DNA of 64,000 nt from Fictibacillus macauensis ZFHKF-1 (GTDB lineage: Bacteria > Bacillota > Bacilli > Bacillales > Fictibacillaceae), in NCBI RefSeq assembly GCF_000269865.1, contig NZ_AKKV01000031.1, positions 1 through 64,000 of the forward strand, given 5' to 3'. The notes under the pieces are model-generated. The model made no database searches. It was given only the letters and a program-made list of their open reading frames with translations, and was not told the DNA's origin. This document shows, one piece after another, positions 6,121 to 16,200 of the stretch. Numbering within the stretch: the stretch's first letter is position 1; each line of letters starts with the position of its first letter. The position numbers and the translations under genes are program-made.

Positions 6121-6954
6121 ATGAATACTAGCATAAAAGAGCTCGGGAAGCGTATTATGGACAATGGGACAAGGCTTGCGGAAAGCGTCACTGAAGATCG
6201 CAAGGCCAAGGGCATTTTTTCGCAGGATGCAAAAGAAGAAGAATTACTGTTTATGTGGCGCGTTGAACTTTTTCAACAAATAGGCGAAGCATTAGTAAAA
6301 CAAAGCGCAAGCTTAGAAACAACTTTCTTGGAGTGGGGTAGAAAAGCAGGGCGGTATGCGGTCAAGCTTTCGCTTTCATTAGAAGAGGCTTTGGATAGCG
6401 TACGTATTTATCGTGAACGAATTTGGAGCTTTGTTGAAGAAGAAGTAAAGCGAGCTAATTATGATAATAATGCTGTAATTGAGGCAGTACGAAGGGTAGA
6501 CCCACTGCTCGATTTGGTTGTTCATACGTTTAGCATAACGTATGTTGAGCACAATAATGCCTTATTAACGGTTGCTCGACAGGCGTTAGAGGAATTATCC
6601 GTACCGGTCGTGAAGCTCGCTCATCATATTGGGGTACTTCCGTTAATTGGGGTCATTGACACCCACCGTTGTAAACTAATTATGGAAACGACTACATCAC
6701 AATGCTTGGAGTTAAAAGTGGAGCATTTGTACATAGATTTATCGGGTGTGCCAATTATTGATACGATGGTTGCCCAAAATCTATTTCGAGTGTTAGCATC
6801 ACTGCAGTTACTTGGAATTGCAGTGACATTAACGGGCATGAGACCAGAACTCGTTCAAACAGTGATTGCATTAGGTATTGATTTCAAGCATGTTTCAATC
6901 GAAGGAACACTTCACCAAGCGCTTGAAAAACATCGAACGTTTCCTGGTAACTAA
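6121..6954 (+). CDS. RsbR-type stressosome protein (STAS domain)
   Basis: A 277-residue RsbR paralogue, a subunit of the cytoplasmic stressosome that holds RsbT and so controls the sigma-B stress cascade. Residues 1-150 form an all-helical sensory domain unlike the globin fold of RsbRA and closer in my memory to RsbRD (YqhA). Residues 160-270 are a STAS domain. Two threonines fit the RsbT phosphorylation sites: T181 (VIDTHR) and T215 (PIIDTMVA), spaced 34 residues like T171/T205 of RsbRA. Start at ATG 6121 behind TGGAGGA; the longer in-frame ATG at 6076 lacks a site. The rest of the rsb module is not in this window. Confidence 0.85.
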   Translation: MNTSIKELGKRIMDNGTRLAESVTEDRKAKGIFSQDAKEEELLFMWRVELFQQIGEALVKQSASLETTFLEWGRKAGRYAVKLSLSLEEALDSVRIYRERIWSFVEEEVKRANYDNNAVIEAVRRVDPLLDLVVHTFSITYVEHNNALLTVARQALEELSVPVVKLAHHIGVLPLIGVIDTHRCKLIMETTTSQCLELKVEHLYIDLSGVPIIDTMVAQNLFRVLASLQLLGIAVTLTGMRPELVQTVIALGIDFKHVSIEGTLHQALEKHRTFPGN

Positions 6955-6980
6955 ACCGAGGTTTAATCCTCGGTTTTTTT
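6953..6980 (+). terminator. terminator after the rsbR paralogue
   Basis: Stem AAACCGAGG / CCTCGGTTT with a 6-nt loop and a T-run. Confidence 0.9.
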
Positions 6981-7060
6981 GTTCTCCATTTTTTTCTTGT
7001 TGAATAAAGAACGTTTGTTCTCATATACTACTAGTATCAATCTTAAAGGTGGAGGACGTT

Positions 7061-7279
7061 GTGACCATAAGTACAGCTGTAGTGAAGTGTATTGAACATA
7101 AAGCTTCTTTAAAAATCATGTATCGTTCAAGCGATGGTAGGTTTTCAGAACGTGTGATTTTACCTTTATCACTTAGGGAAGAGTTGCTCACTGCGTATTG
7201 TTTTTTACGAAAACAGGTGCGTTCATTTGCATTATCGTCAATCTATGCTTATTCTTATCAAGCGTCCTCTTGGAGTTGA
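7061..7279 (+). CDS. mini WYL-domain protein
   Basis: About 72 residues with the hallmarks of a single WYL-type ligand-binding module: IMYRSSDGRFSERVILPL, then LLTAYCFLRKQVRSFALSSIY (the conserved x-x-AYC-x-x-R-x-x-R-x-F pattern). It has no DNA-binding domain, so it would be a stand-alone WYL protein. GTG 7061 has AGGTGGAGG five bases upstream; an in-frame GTG at 7049 lies inside that site. It precedes the YhjD-like gene by 11 bp and is probably translated from the same mRNA. Molecular role unknown. Confidence 0.65.
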   Translation: MTISTAVVKCIEHKASLKIMYRSSDGRFSERVILPLSLREELLTAYCFLRKQVRSFALSSIYAYSYQASSWS

Positions 7280-7290
7280 GGTGAATCTCT

Positions 7291-7647
7291 ATGTTATATG
7301 GAGATGAAGAGGATCGTCGCCTCGTCGTTCGTTCTATTCTATATCCAATCGTATTTACGATTTTCACGCGTGACCTTACTGTATTACAACAAGCTCCTTT
7401 AAAGCTTCATCGACCGTATGTTCACTTACTAGAACATGCTATGGGGAGAATGACTCGTCAGTTACGTGACGTGCGAAAAGAAATGAAAAGACGACAAATC
7501 ACTGTGACTAGTGGTGAAACAAGTGGCGATGTTACGCGCTATTCTATTTTTATTCGCGGGTATGAGGAGGAAATGAGATTTCCAAACGCTCATCTCCGCA
7601 ATTTAGCAGAACAGTTAATGCATCATGTTCTACTCCAGAAACTATGA
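7291..7647 (+). CDS. yhjD: YhjD-like conserved hypothetical protein
   Basis: A 118-residue soluble, basic protein with no signal peptide. The region PLKLHRPYVHLLEHAMGRMTRQLRDVRKEMK is a long amphipathic helix followed by a charged segment and YSIFIRGYEEEMRFPN. Length and the pattern K-L-x-x-P-Y-x-x-L-L resemble B. subtilis YhjD as I recall it, which lies near yhjE and addAB there, consistent with gene order here. No function is established. ATG 7291 follows GGAGTTGAGGTG. Part of a short operon with the WYL protein and the kinase that follows 24 bp later. Confidence 0.55.
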   Translation: MLYGDEEDRRLVVRSILYPIVFTIFTRDLTVLQQAPLKLHRPYVHLLEHAMGRMTRQLRDVRKEMKRRQITVTSGETSGDVTRYSIFIRGYEEEMRFPNAHLRNLAEQLMHHVLLQKL

Positions 7648-7671
7648 AAACAGAGAGTAGGTGATGAGACC

Positions 7672-8316
7672 ATGCAACCCTTTGAAGATCTTGCCGAACA
7701 ATTGGTGCAAGACGTAACGATTGTCAGTGTGCAACCGACCGATCCCGTCGTTGTGAAAGAAGTGCCAACACTATGGGAAGTGATTGGGTGTGGAAATTAT
7801 GCGGCTGTATTTTCTCATCCATCCTATGAGAACTATGTTGTGAAAGTCTATGTGAGAAATGAAAAAGAGCGGATTTTAGAGGAATTAGCTTACAAAAAAC
7901 TTGGCGATCATCCGCACTTTTCAAAGTGCTATGGTCGAGGTGATACGCATTTAATACTAAAGCGCATAAAGGGAATGACGTTATTCGATTGTTTACAAGC
8001 AGGAATTCGCATCCCGCAACAAGTAATAGAAGATGTGGACTGCGCCCTTTATTATGCAAGAGAACAAGGATTGCAACCTAGTGACGTGCACGGAAAAAAT
8101 ATCATGATTGAAAATGGACGAGGCGTCGTTGTCGATGTATCTGATTTCTTCAGCAACGAAGAATGTCAAAAATGGGATGATCTAAAACAAGCTTATTATA
8201 AATTATATGTTCCTTTACTCTATAAACATCCTCGTAAAGTACCCAAAATCGTATTAAATGGTATTCGCATCGGTTATCGGTTGTATCGAACCTATATAAA
8301 ACGAAAGAAGCATTAG
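7672..8316 (+). CDS. small Ser/Thr protein kinase-like protein (YrzF type)
   Basis: A 214-residue compact kinase-fold protein. Visible elements are the Gly-rich loop GCGNYAAVF (39-47), the ATP-anchoring K58 in VVKVYV, the helix-C Glu (E68 or E71), the catalytic loop SDVHGKN (138-143, with D138 as base and N143) and the metal-binding D155 in VVDVSDF. The canonical HRD is changed to PSD and DFG to DVS, as in the short bacterial kinases related to YrzF/RIO-like proteins. There is a basic C-terminus (RLYRTYIKRKKH) and no transmembrane segment. ATG 7672 follows GTAGGTGATG. Activity is likely but unproven. Confidence 0.75.
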   Translation: MQPFEDLAEQLVQDVTIVSVQPTDPVVVKEVPTLWEVIGCGNYAAVFSHPSYENYVVKVYVRNEKERILEELAYKKLGDHPHFSKCYGRGDTHLILKRIKGMTLFDCLQAGIRIPQQVIEDVDCALYYAREQGLQPSDVHGKNIMIENGRGVVVDVSDFFSNEECQKWDDLKQAYYKLYVPLLYKHPRKVPKIVLNGIRIGYRLYRTYIKRKKH

Positions 8317-8620
8317 GAATGATTTCTCTAGGAAATATGTGAAAGAATGATATATAATGACGATAACTAAAATTTTTAAATAAAAGCTATTTTATAAGGA
8401 TAAAAGGAATAGAAAACGGAGAAATGCTTGCATATGTTGCAATGTGACGTTCTCTTAAAATGCGAGATGAACAAGGAGGGGAACCGTTTTGTCAAAACGG
8501 GCAACAGTATAAAAACTGAAAAGCAAAAGACAACGTCTCTTCAATTAAAAGAAGTAAGCAGCTTTACCGTCACAACGGAAGGAACAGAAGGCCGGATTCG
8601 TTGTATTTAAATGTACGTCT
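8317..8620. other. intergenic stretch between kinase and diguanylate cyclase
   Basis: 304 bp. A frame at 8467-8610 (MNKEGNRFVKTG...) could code 47 residues but has no ribosome binding site. A strong AAGGAGGGG at 8472-8480 instead sits before a TTG at 8490 whose frame closes after seven codons. A TATAAT-like box lies at about 8353. The presence of a good ribosome binding site over a closed frame suggests either a leader peptide or a degraded small gene. Confidence 0.35.
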
Positions 8621-9640
8621 ATGTGTGATCGTAAGCCTAAAGGCAAAATTATACACGTACAAGCTTATCAATTTTTTATAACGTTTTGGCAACGGATCAG
8701 TATGATGATCGCGGATGACGAGATTGCGAGACTGAAGAAGCGTCTATATACAAGGCAACGATCATCCATTACACATATTATTCAGTTGCAAGAAGAATAT
8801 TTAAGAGGCATTCCATCATTTCGCCCTTACGTTACATTTATGGATGAGACGTACAAAGCTCATCTAGAAACACTTTTAACTGAAATTATGAACTCTGCCT
8901 TTCTTTCTGAACAGGAATTTACGTGTTGTTTAAAACAAACAGAAAAAAGTGGTTATGAACGAGGCTATTATTTTGCAGGGCAAAAAAAAATTCCTCATCA
9001 AGAATTTCCAGTTGTGGCTAGAAGTTTACAATTAGTTGCAGGACAGGCTGTGCGTCAATTGTTACAAGATGAAACACCCGAGGTACGGCTTTTAATTTTT
9101 GATCGCTGGGGCCAGATGATGAATGCGTTAATGTATGGTGCTATTTCTGGTTATTTTAATAAACACTATAAAGAAATACAGGAAATAAGTTTGCGTGATC
9201 CGTTAACAAATTTATACAATCGACGTCACTTTTATCAAGAAGTTGCTCGTATGGTTTCAAGGGCGCAAGCGACGAATGAGCCATTATCGCTTGTCATGAT
9301 TGACATTAATCGCTTTAAGCTCTTAAATGACCATTATGGCCATTTAAGGGGCGATGAAATATTAAAGAAAATAGCCGATGCTGCAGCAGAGCTAGCGATT
9401 GAATTTGGGTTTCGTTTTGGTGGTGATGAATTTGTTTTTTTATTGCCAAATACAACCGAACACGATGCGGGTCGCTTGGCAGCTCAGCTTGAAGCACGCG
9501 TGCGAAAATGGGATGATACCGTTTCACTTGCGTATGGAGCTGTGGAGTTACATCACGATGCCGATCGGGAGATTCATAGTTATTTACATAAAGCAGATCA
9601 ACGAATGTATGCTAATAAAAAACAATATGAAAAAACATAA
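8621..9640 (+). CDS. soluble diguanylate cyclase (GGDEF)
   Basis: Synthesises c-di-GMP from two GTP. The C-terminal GGDEF domain (about residues 190-335) has an intact signature RFGGDEF (GGDEF at 267-271) and the conserved DPLTNLYNRRHF, MIDINRFKLLND and GHLRGDEILK stretches. No RxxD inhibitory site is visible before the GGDEF loop, so product inhibition may be absent. The N-terminal ~180 residues are helical, have no membrane segment, and match no sensor family I recognise. The start is uncertain: ATG 8621 has no clear ribosome binding site, and ATG 8701 or 8704 are alternatives. Own terminator downstream. Confidence 0.88.
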   Translation: MCDRKPKGKIIHVQAYQFFITFWQRISMMIADDEIARLKKRLYTRQRSSITHIIQLQEEYLRGIPSFRPYVTFMDETYKAHLETLLTEIMNSAFLSEQEFTCCLKQTEKSGYERGYYFAGQKKIPHQEFPVVARSLQLVAGQAVRQLLQDETPEVRLLIFDRWGQMMNALMYGAISGYFNKHYKEIQEISLRDPLTNLYNRRHFYQEVARMVSRAQATNEPLSLVMIDINRFKLLNDHYGHLRGDEILKKIADAAAELAIEFGFRFGGDEFVFLLPNTTEHDAGRLAAQLEARVRKWDDTVSLAYGAVELHHDADREIHSYLHKADQRMYANKKQYEKT

Positions 9641-9642
9641 CG

Positions 9643-9674
9643 AAAAACCTGCTGACAAAATGAGGCAGGTTTTT
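9643..9674 (+). terminator. terminator after the diguanylate cyclase
   Basis: Stem AAAAACCTGC / GCAGGTTTTT with a 12-nt loop. Confidence 0.85.
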
Positions 9675-9757
9675 CTCTGTTCTTGTTCGTTTTTTTACAG
9701 AAATAAGTATGAGATAATAGAGTAAGACTAAGGGATCGAAAAAAGGAGGAAGCGACG

Positions 9758-12700
9758 TTGAGCTTACGCTTGATTGTAGGAAGAGCAGGGAGTGGGAAAA
9801 GTCATTATATTCAAGAAGAAATAGCGAATGCTCTGCGAGAAACACAAGAAGGACCGCCCATACTATATATTGTACCTGATCAGATGACGTTTCAGTCTGA
9901 GTATGAACTGATTAATAAGGATCATCTTCATGGTATGATGCGTGCACAAGTCTTTAGTTTTTCGCGATTGGCTTGGAAAGTCCTTTCAGAAACAGGTGGG
10001 ATGAATAGAATTCACTTGTCGAGTGTAGGTATGAGTATGATGCTTCGTAAGATTATTGAGCATAAAAAGCACGAGCTGCTCGTCTTTAAAAAGGCAAGTG
10101 AACAACCTGGTTTTTATGAACAAATTGAACGTATGATGACGGAGTTTAAACGGTATTGTGTTGATGCACAAGCGCTGAAATGGAACGTTGAAACGCTATT
10201 AACGTATAGTGGTGAAGATGCGGGCATTATTAAAGGAAAATTACACGATTTGGCGTTAATCGCTAATGAACTAGAAAAAGCCACACTTCAACAATACATC
10301 GATTCAGAAGACTATTTAAAGTTACTAGTTGAAAAGATTCCATATTCTACGTATGTTGCTCATGCAGAATTTTACATAGACGGATTTCATCATCTTGCTC
10401 CAGGAGAGCTTGAAGTGATTCGCATGTTAATGAAGTATGCCAAAAGAGTAACGGTTGCTTTAACGTTAGAAAGCTTGTCAGCTGCTGCGCCTCATGAGCT
10501 TGATATTTTTTACACGCCGAAAAAAACAGCGTTGAACATTCGCAAGCTTGCACAAGAAGAAGCGATTATGGAAGAAGAGACGGTTGTATTGGAGAATCGC
10601 CCTCGCTTCGTTCATAATCAGGCAATAAGCCACATTGAAGATCAATTTGATCAACGGCCAGCTGTGATTCACAACGATTCACACGGAATTACAATTCATG
10701 CAGCTGTTAATCGACGGACCGAAGTGGACCGCACGGCAAGAGAAATCGTACGTCTTGTTCGTGAAGAAGGCTATCGTTACCATGAAATGGCGCTTTCTAT
10801 TCGAAATATGAATGATTATCAGCATTTACTTGAAACGATTTTTGAAGAATATGAGATTCCGATCTTTTTGGATCAGAAAAAATCAATGTTGCATCATCCA
10901 TTTATTGAGCTTATTCGCTCTTCGTTGGAAGCAGTCGGCAATCATTGGCGTTATGAATCAGTTTTTAGAGCCGTAAAGACAGGATTATTGTACCCGCCAG
11001 ACATGGATTGGACAGAAGAAGAATGTCGTCATCAAATGGACGTGCTGGAAAACTATGTTTTAGCTTATGGTATAAAAGGAAATCGATGGGTTGACTCGGA
11101 GCCATGGAAAGTTCAGCGCTATCAAGTGCTAGAAGAGCCAGGTGTTCGTCAAACGGATGAAGAGCGACTGCAACAACGACAGTTGAATGAGGCGCGGGAA
11201 ATGATTGCTGCTCCGCTTCATCGATTAATGAAAGATATGAAAAAGGCCCATACTGTTCGGGACTATTGTGAGTATTTGTTTTTATTTTTAGAACGCTTGC
11301 AATTGCCGTTGAAATTAGAAAAACTAAGCAATCAATCGCAAGCAGAAGGACGGCTGAGAAAGGCAAGAGAGCATAGTCAAGTATGGGACGCGATGATTGG
11401 TTTATTAGATGAAATGGTTGAAGTTGCTGGTGATGAACACATGAGCTATGATCTTTGGGTTAAAATGCTAGATACCGGATTAGAAGCGATGAAATTTGCG
11501 CTTGTTCCGCCAGCACTTGATCAAGTGTTAGCAGGTACGATGGATCGCTCGCGCTATACGGGGGTTAAGTGTCAATTTATACTTGGGGTTAATGAAGGGA
11601 TTCTTCCTGCAAAGCCAGAAGGCGATGGTTTGCTATCAGAAGAAGAGCGAACAGTATTGTCGCAAAACGGGCTTTCCTTAGCACCAGATGCGAATCGTAA
11701 GTTATTAGATGAACAGTTTCTAATTTATGTGGCCCTATCCAATGCGAGTGACCGTTTGTATGTTTCTTACCCACTAGCAGATGAAGAAGGAAAAAATTTA
11801 TTACCTTCGATGGTAATTAATCGCTTAACCTCATTGTTTACGGAATTACCAATCTTTTTTGAAACACAAGATCCAGAAGCACAATCAGCGCTTTCCTATA
11901 TTGCAACGCCATTAAAATCAATTTCTTTTTTAAATACACAGCTTCGCGAGTGGAAAAAAGGGTATGGAATGGACCCGATATGGTGGGACGTTTATAATTG
12001 GTCAACCCATCATGGGAAATGGCGCATTCATGGCCAACGGGTGTTACAAAGTTTATTCTACTTTAACCAAGAAAAAAAATTATCGAAGCAAACAGCAACA
12101 AACTTGTATGGATCTAAAATTAGCGCTAGTGTATCTCGAATGGAGCTTCATCAAGCATGCCCATTTTCACAATTTCTTTCATACGGCTTAAAATTAAAAG
12201 AACGAAGATTGTATCGTTTAGAAGCGCCTGACATTGGTCAACTGTTTCATGCCGCTTTAAAGAATATGGACGAGTATCTTGGTCAGCACAATCTTCAATG
12301 GCAAGGCTTGACACAGAAAGATTGCTATCGCTTAGCGGGCGATGTTGTTGATCAGTTATCGCTGTCCTTACAGCGCCAGATTTTGTTAAGTTCCAAACGT
12401 CATTTGTACATTAAAAGTAAATTAAGAGATATTGTCGGCCGCGCTTCACACATATTGAGTGAACATGCACGTGCGAGTGGCTTTTCACCAATTGGTCTTG
12501 AGCTCGGTTTTGGACATAATGAATCGCTCCCGCCGCTTGTTTTTACATTGCCGAATGGAACAACTATGGAGATTGTCGGGCGAATTGACCGCGTAGATTC
12601 TGCAGAAGGAAAAGAACTATTACTGCGTATCATTGACTATAAATCGAGTGCAACGGGACTGCAAATGGATGAAGTGTATTATGGACTTGCCTTGCAAATG

Positions 12701-13234
12701 TTAACGTATCTTGATGTTGTACTAAGTCATGCACAGAAATGGCTCGGTCGAGAAGCGGTACCTGGTGGTGTGCTTTATTTTCATATTCATAATCCAATGC
12801 TTGATCATAAGCAGCTCTTAACTGTTGAGGAAATTCAAACAGAGCTCTTTAAGAAATTTAAGATGAAAGGCCTTGTTTTGGCTGAGACGGAAGCCGTACA
12901 GCTCATGGATCAGACGTTTGAAAAGAAATCGAACATTGTACCAGTTACCTTAACGAATAAAGGATTTCATCGCACGCAATCTTCAGTGGCAACAGCTTCA
13001 GATTTTAAAACTTTAACTGGGCATGTTCGGAAGGTTATTCAACAAGTTGGTACCGAAATGACAGAAGGTGTCATTGATATTTCACCGTATGAATTAAAAT
13101 CGAAAACACCATGTACATTTTGTTCCTATCGAACCATTTGTCAGTTTGATCAATCGTTAGAAGAAAATGAGTATCGCACGCTAAAAAAAGAGAGCGATGC
13201 AGTCATGCTCGAGAAAATGAGGGAGGAGGAATAG
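9758..13234 (+). CDS. addB: ATP-dependent helicase/deoxyribonuclease subunit B
   Basis: AddB of the AddAB complex, which unwinds and degrades DNA ends until Chi and loads RecA. 1158 residues, usual length. The N-terminal Walker A is GRAGSGKS (8-15). The C-terminal nuclease has GRIDRVD and IIDYKSS (about 955-965). The Fe-S cluster cysteines are one in HQACPFSQF (about 798) and three in CTFCSYRTIC near 1118-1128. Translation starts at TTG 9758 behind AAAAGGAGGAAG. First gene of a four-gene operon: addA starts two bases after its stop. Confidence 0.97.
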   Translation: MSLRLIVGRAGSGKSHYIQEEIANALRETQEGPPILYIVPDQMTFQSEYELINKDHLHGMMRAQVFSFSRLAWKVLSETGGMNRIHLSSVGMSMMLRKIIEHKKHELLVFKKASEQPGFYEQIERMMTEFKRYCVDAQALKWNVETLLTYSGEDAGIIKGKLHDLALIANELEKATLQQYIDSEDYLKLLVEKIPYSTYVAHAEFYIDGFHHLAPGELEVIRMLMKYAKRVTVALTLESLSAAAPHELDIFYTPKKTALNIRKLAQEEAIMEEETVVLENRPRFVHNQAISHIEDQFDQRPAVIHNDSHGITIHAAVNRRTEVDRTAREIVRLVREEGYRYHEMALSIRNMNDYQHLLETIFEEYEIPIFLDQKKSMLHHPFIELIRSSLEAVGNHWRYESVFRAVKTGLLYPPDMDWTEEECRHQMDVLENYVLAYGIKGNRWVDSEPWKVQRYQVLEEPGVRQTDEERLQQRQLNEAREMIAAPLHRLMKDMKKAHTVRDYCEYLFLFLERLQLPLKLEKLSNQSQAEGRLRKAREHSQVWDAMIGLLDEMVEVAGDEHMSYDLWVKMLDTGLEAMKFALVPPALDQVLAGTMDRSRYTGVKCQFILGVNEGILPAKPEGDGLLSEEERTVLSQNGLSLAPDANRKLLDEQFLIYVALSNASDRLYVSYPLADEEGKNLLPSMVINRLTSLFTELPIFFETQDPEAQSALSYIATPLKSISFLNTQLREWKKGYGMDPIWWDVYNWSTHHGKWRIHGQRVLQSLFYFNQEKKLSKQTATNLYGSKISASVSRMELHQACPFSQFLSYGLKLKERRLYRLEAPDIGQLFHAALKNMDEYLGQHNLQWQGLTQKDCYRLAGDVVDQLSLSLQRQILLSSKRHLYIKSKLRDIVGRASHILSEHARASGFSPIGLELGFGHNESLPPLVFTLPNGTTMEIVGRIDRVDSAEGKELLLRIIDYKSSATGLQMDEVYYGLALQMLTYLDVVLSHAQKWLGREAVPGGVLYFHIHNPMLDHKQLLTVEEIQTELFKKFKMKGLVLAETEAVQLMDQTFEKKSNIVPVTLTNKGFHRTQSSVATASDFKTLTGHVRKVIQQVGTEMTEGVIDISPYELKSKTPCTFCSYRTICQFDQSLEENEYRTLKKESDAVMLEKMREEE

Positions 13235-13236
13235 AC

Positions 13237-16200
13237 GTGAAGATGCCAGAAAAACCAACAGGCAGTCAATGGACAGACGATCAATGGAAAGCCATTCAAA
13301 CACATGGTGAGGATATTCTTGTTGCGGCCGCAGCAGGATCGGGAAAAACAGCTGTACTCGTGGAACGGATTATTACAATGATTCGCAACGAACAAGCAGA
13401 TGTAGATCGCCTTTTAATTGTTACGTTTACAAATGCAGCGGCGGCAGAAATGCGCAAACGGATTGGAGAAGCGATTGAGAAAGAATTACATCAGCGCCCG
13501 GCTTCTCTTCATTTACGTCGTCAACTGAGCTTATTAAATAAGGCAAGCATATCAACACTCCACTCTTTTTGTATAGAAGTGTTACGAAAATATTATTATC
13601 TTATCGACCTAGATCCAAGCTTTCGCATCGCTAATGAAACAGAAGTGGAACTCATCCGTCAAGAAGTTCTTGAAGAATTGTTTGAAGAACACTATGGAAA
13701 AGAAAACAATGAAGCATTTATAGCCTTGGTTGATGCGTATACGTCTGATCGTAATGACCTAGATCTACAGGAGTTAGTTTTGAAGCTGTATGATTTTTCT
13801 CGAAGTCATCCTGCACCTGATCGATGGCTTTTGGAGATGGCTGCGCAATATAATGTGCCTAACCAGACCATTGATGAGCTGCCATGGACAAAGGAACTGC
13901 TGCATGATACCGTGACCGTATTAGAAGGAGCTAGGCAAGCGCTCCAGCGAGGATTACAGGTGACGTCTTTACCAGGCGGCCCACAGCCTTATGCACAAAC
14001 GTTGCAAGAGGACCAAGCCTACGTTGAAGCACTATTAAATGGTGCGCAACAGTCGTGGGATCATTTGTACAATGCTTTTCAAAGTGGAGGCTTTCAAACG
14101 ATAAAACAAGCGCGTGGAAAAGAGATCGATGCGGTGTTAAAAGAGCAAGTGAAACGAATGAGAGATTCTGTCAAGAAAAAAGTAACCGATCTTAAAGAAG
14201 AGCTTTTTAGCAGAAATCCCGTTTCTTATATGCTTCATATAGAAGAAATGGCACCGATTATAACAAGTCTTGTTTCACTTGTGCAACAATTTAGTGAACG
14301 TTTTTTAAAAGAAAAGCAAGAGCGAGGCTTGGTAGATTTTTCGGATTTAGAACATTTTTGTTTGGAAGTTTTAATGGCACCAGACTCAACGATTGAACAC
14401 CCGCAACCGACAGAGGCAGCACTCGATTATCAATCTCGTTTTGTCGAAGTTCTCGTTGATGAATATCAAGATACGAATCTTGTTCAAGAAACACTAGTAA
14501 AACTTGTTAGTAAGCGTACTTCAGAGCAAAAGAATTTATTTATGGTGGGAGACGTAAAGCAGAGTATTTATCGTTTTCGACTTGCAGAGCCTGGCTTATT
14601 TCTTGCGAAGTATAAGGCATTTAGTAAAGCAGATCAGGGCAACGGGGTACGGATTGACTTGTCAAAAAACTTTCGCAGTCGACAAGAAGTACTTCATGCC
14701 ACCAACTTTATATTTAAGCAAGTTATGAATGAAGAAGTAGGGGAAATCCAATACGATGAGGCTGCTGCACTCGATTTTGGAGCCACTTACTATCCAACGT
14801 CAGCACACCAAGAAGCAGAAGTACTCTTAATTAATAAAGCGACGACCGTTTACAATGATGATGGAGAAGATACGGGTGAAACAGAAAAAAGTGATCATGA
14901 AACTGTTATTCTTGAAGCCCGTGTTATGGCAGAACGCATTAAACAAATGATTGGAAAAGAACATGAACCACATATGATATTTGATAGCAAACGAGGAGAA
15001 ATGCGACCGGTTCAATATAAAGACATCGTAATTCTCATGCGAGCGACAAGTGCGTGGGCACCCGTCATTATGGAAGAATTTAAGCGTCAAGGTATCCCTA
15101 CGTATGCGGAGCTTTCTAGTGGATACTTTGAAGCAGTAGAAGTAGGCGTAATGCTTTCCCTTTTAAAAATGATTGATAACCCATTACAAGACATTCCAGT
15201 GGCTTCCGTTCTTCGCTCGCCGATTGTCGGGTTAAACGGTGAAGAGATGGCAGCTGTTCGATTGGCGCAGCAAAAATCTTCGTACTTTGAAGCGATGAAT
15301 GCTTATTGTGATCTTCATCCAGATGATGATTTAACGAAGAAGCTAGCTTATTTTCTTCGTATGTTAAAAGGATTTAGAGCAGCTGCTCGTGAAGGATCAC
15401 TTGCCGATTTAATTTGGCAAATTTATCGAGAAACAGGTTACTTTGATTTTGTTGGAGGATTGCCGGGTGGAAAACAACGGCAAGCGAACTTAAGAGCTTT
15501 GTATGATCGAGCAAACCAATATGAAACGACGTCGTTTCGCGGCTTGTTCCGCTTTCTTCGCTTTATTGAACGCATGCAAGATAAAGGAAAAGATCTAGGC
15601 GCGGCAAGAGCGCTTGGAGAGCAAGAAGATGTAGTGCGCATTATGACAATTCATAAAAGTAAAGGGCTTGAGTTTCCCGTTGTATTCGTAGCGGGTTTAA
15701 ATAAAAAGTTTAATACACAGGATCTATCACAGTCGGTGTTACTTCATAAGGAGTTAGGTTTAGGAACAAAATATATTAATCCAAAACTACGAATTTCCTA
15801 TCCTACCATTATGCAGTTAGCAATTTCGCGGCGCATGAAAATGGAACTGCTAGCCGAAGAAATGCGTGTGCTATATGTGGCGTTGACGCGTGCGAAAGAA
15901 AAGCTTGTCTTAGTTGGAACCTTTGATCATGTAGCGAAGACGGTAGCTCAATGGGCAGAAAGCATCGATCAAGAGGAGTGGCTTCTACCGGCGTATGAAC
16001 GCATGCAAGCAAAGTCTTATTTTGATTGGATTGGTCGAGCTGTAATTCGCCATCGTGATAGCAACGCACTGCATCAGTTGTTAGATTTTCCGGTTCATGG
16101 TCGTGGGGAAGTATACGTAGATGCTTCTAAATGGCAAATTAAGACGCTTGAAGCAAGCCATTATGACGAGGATGGTAGTCAGGAACAGGCGCGTCAGGAA

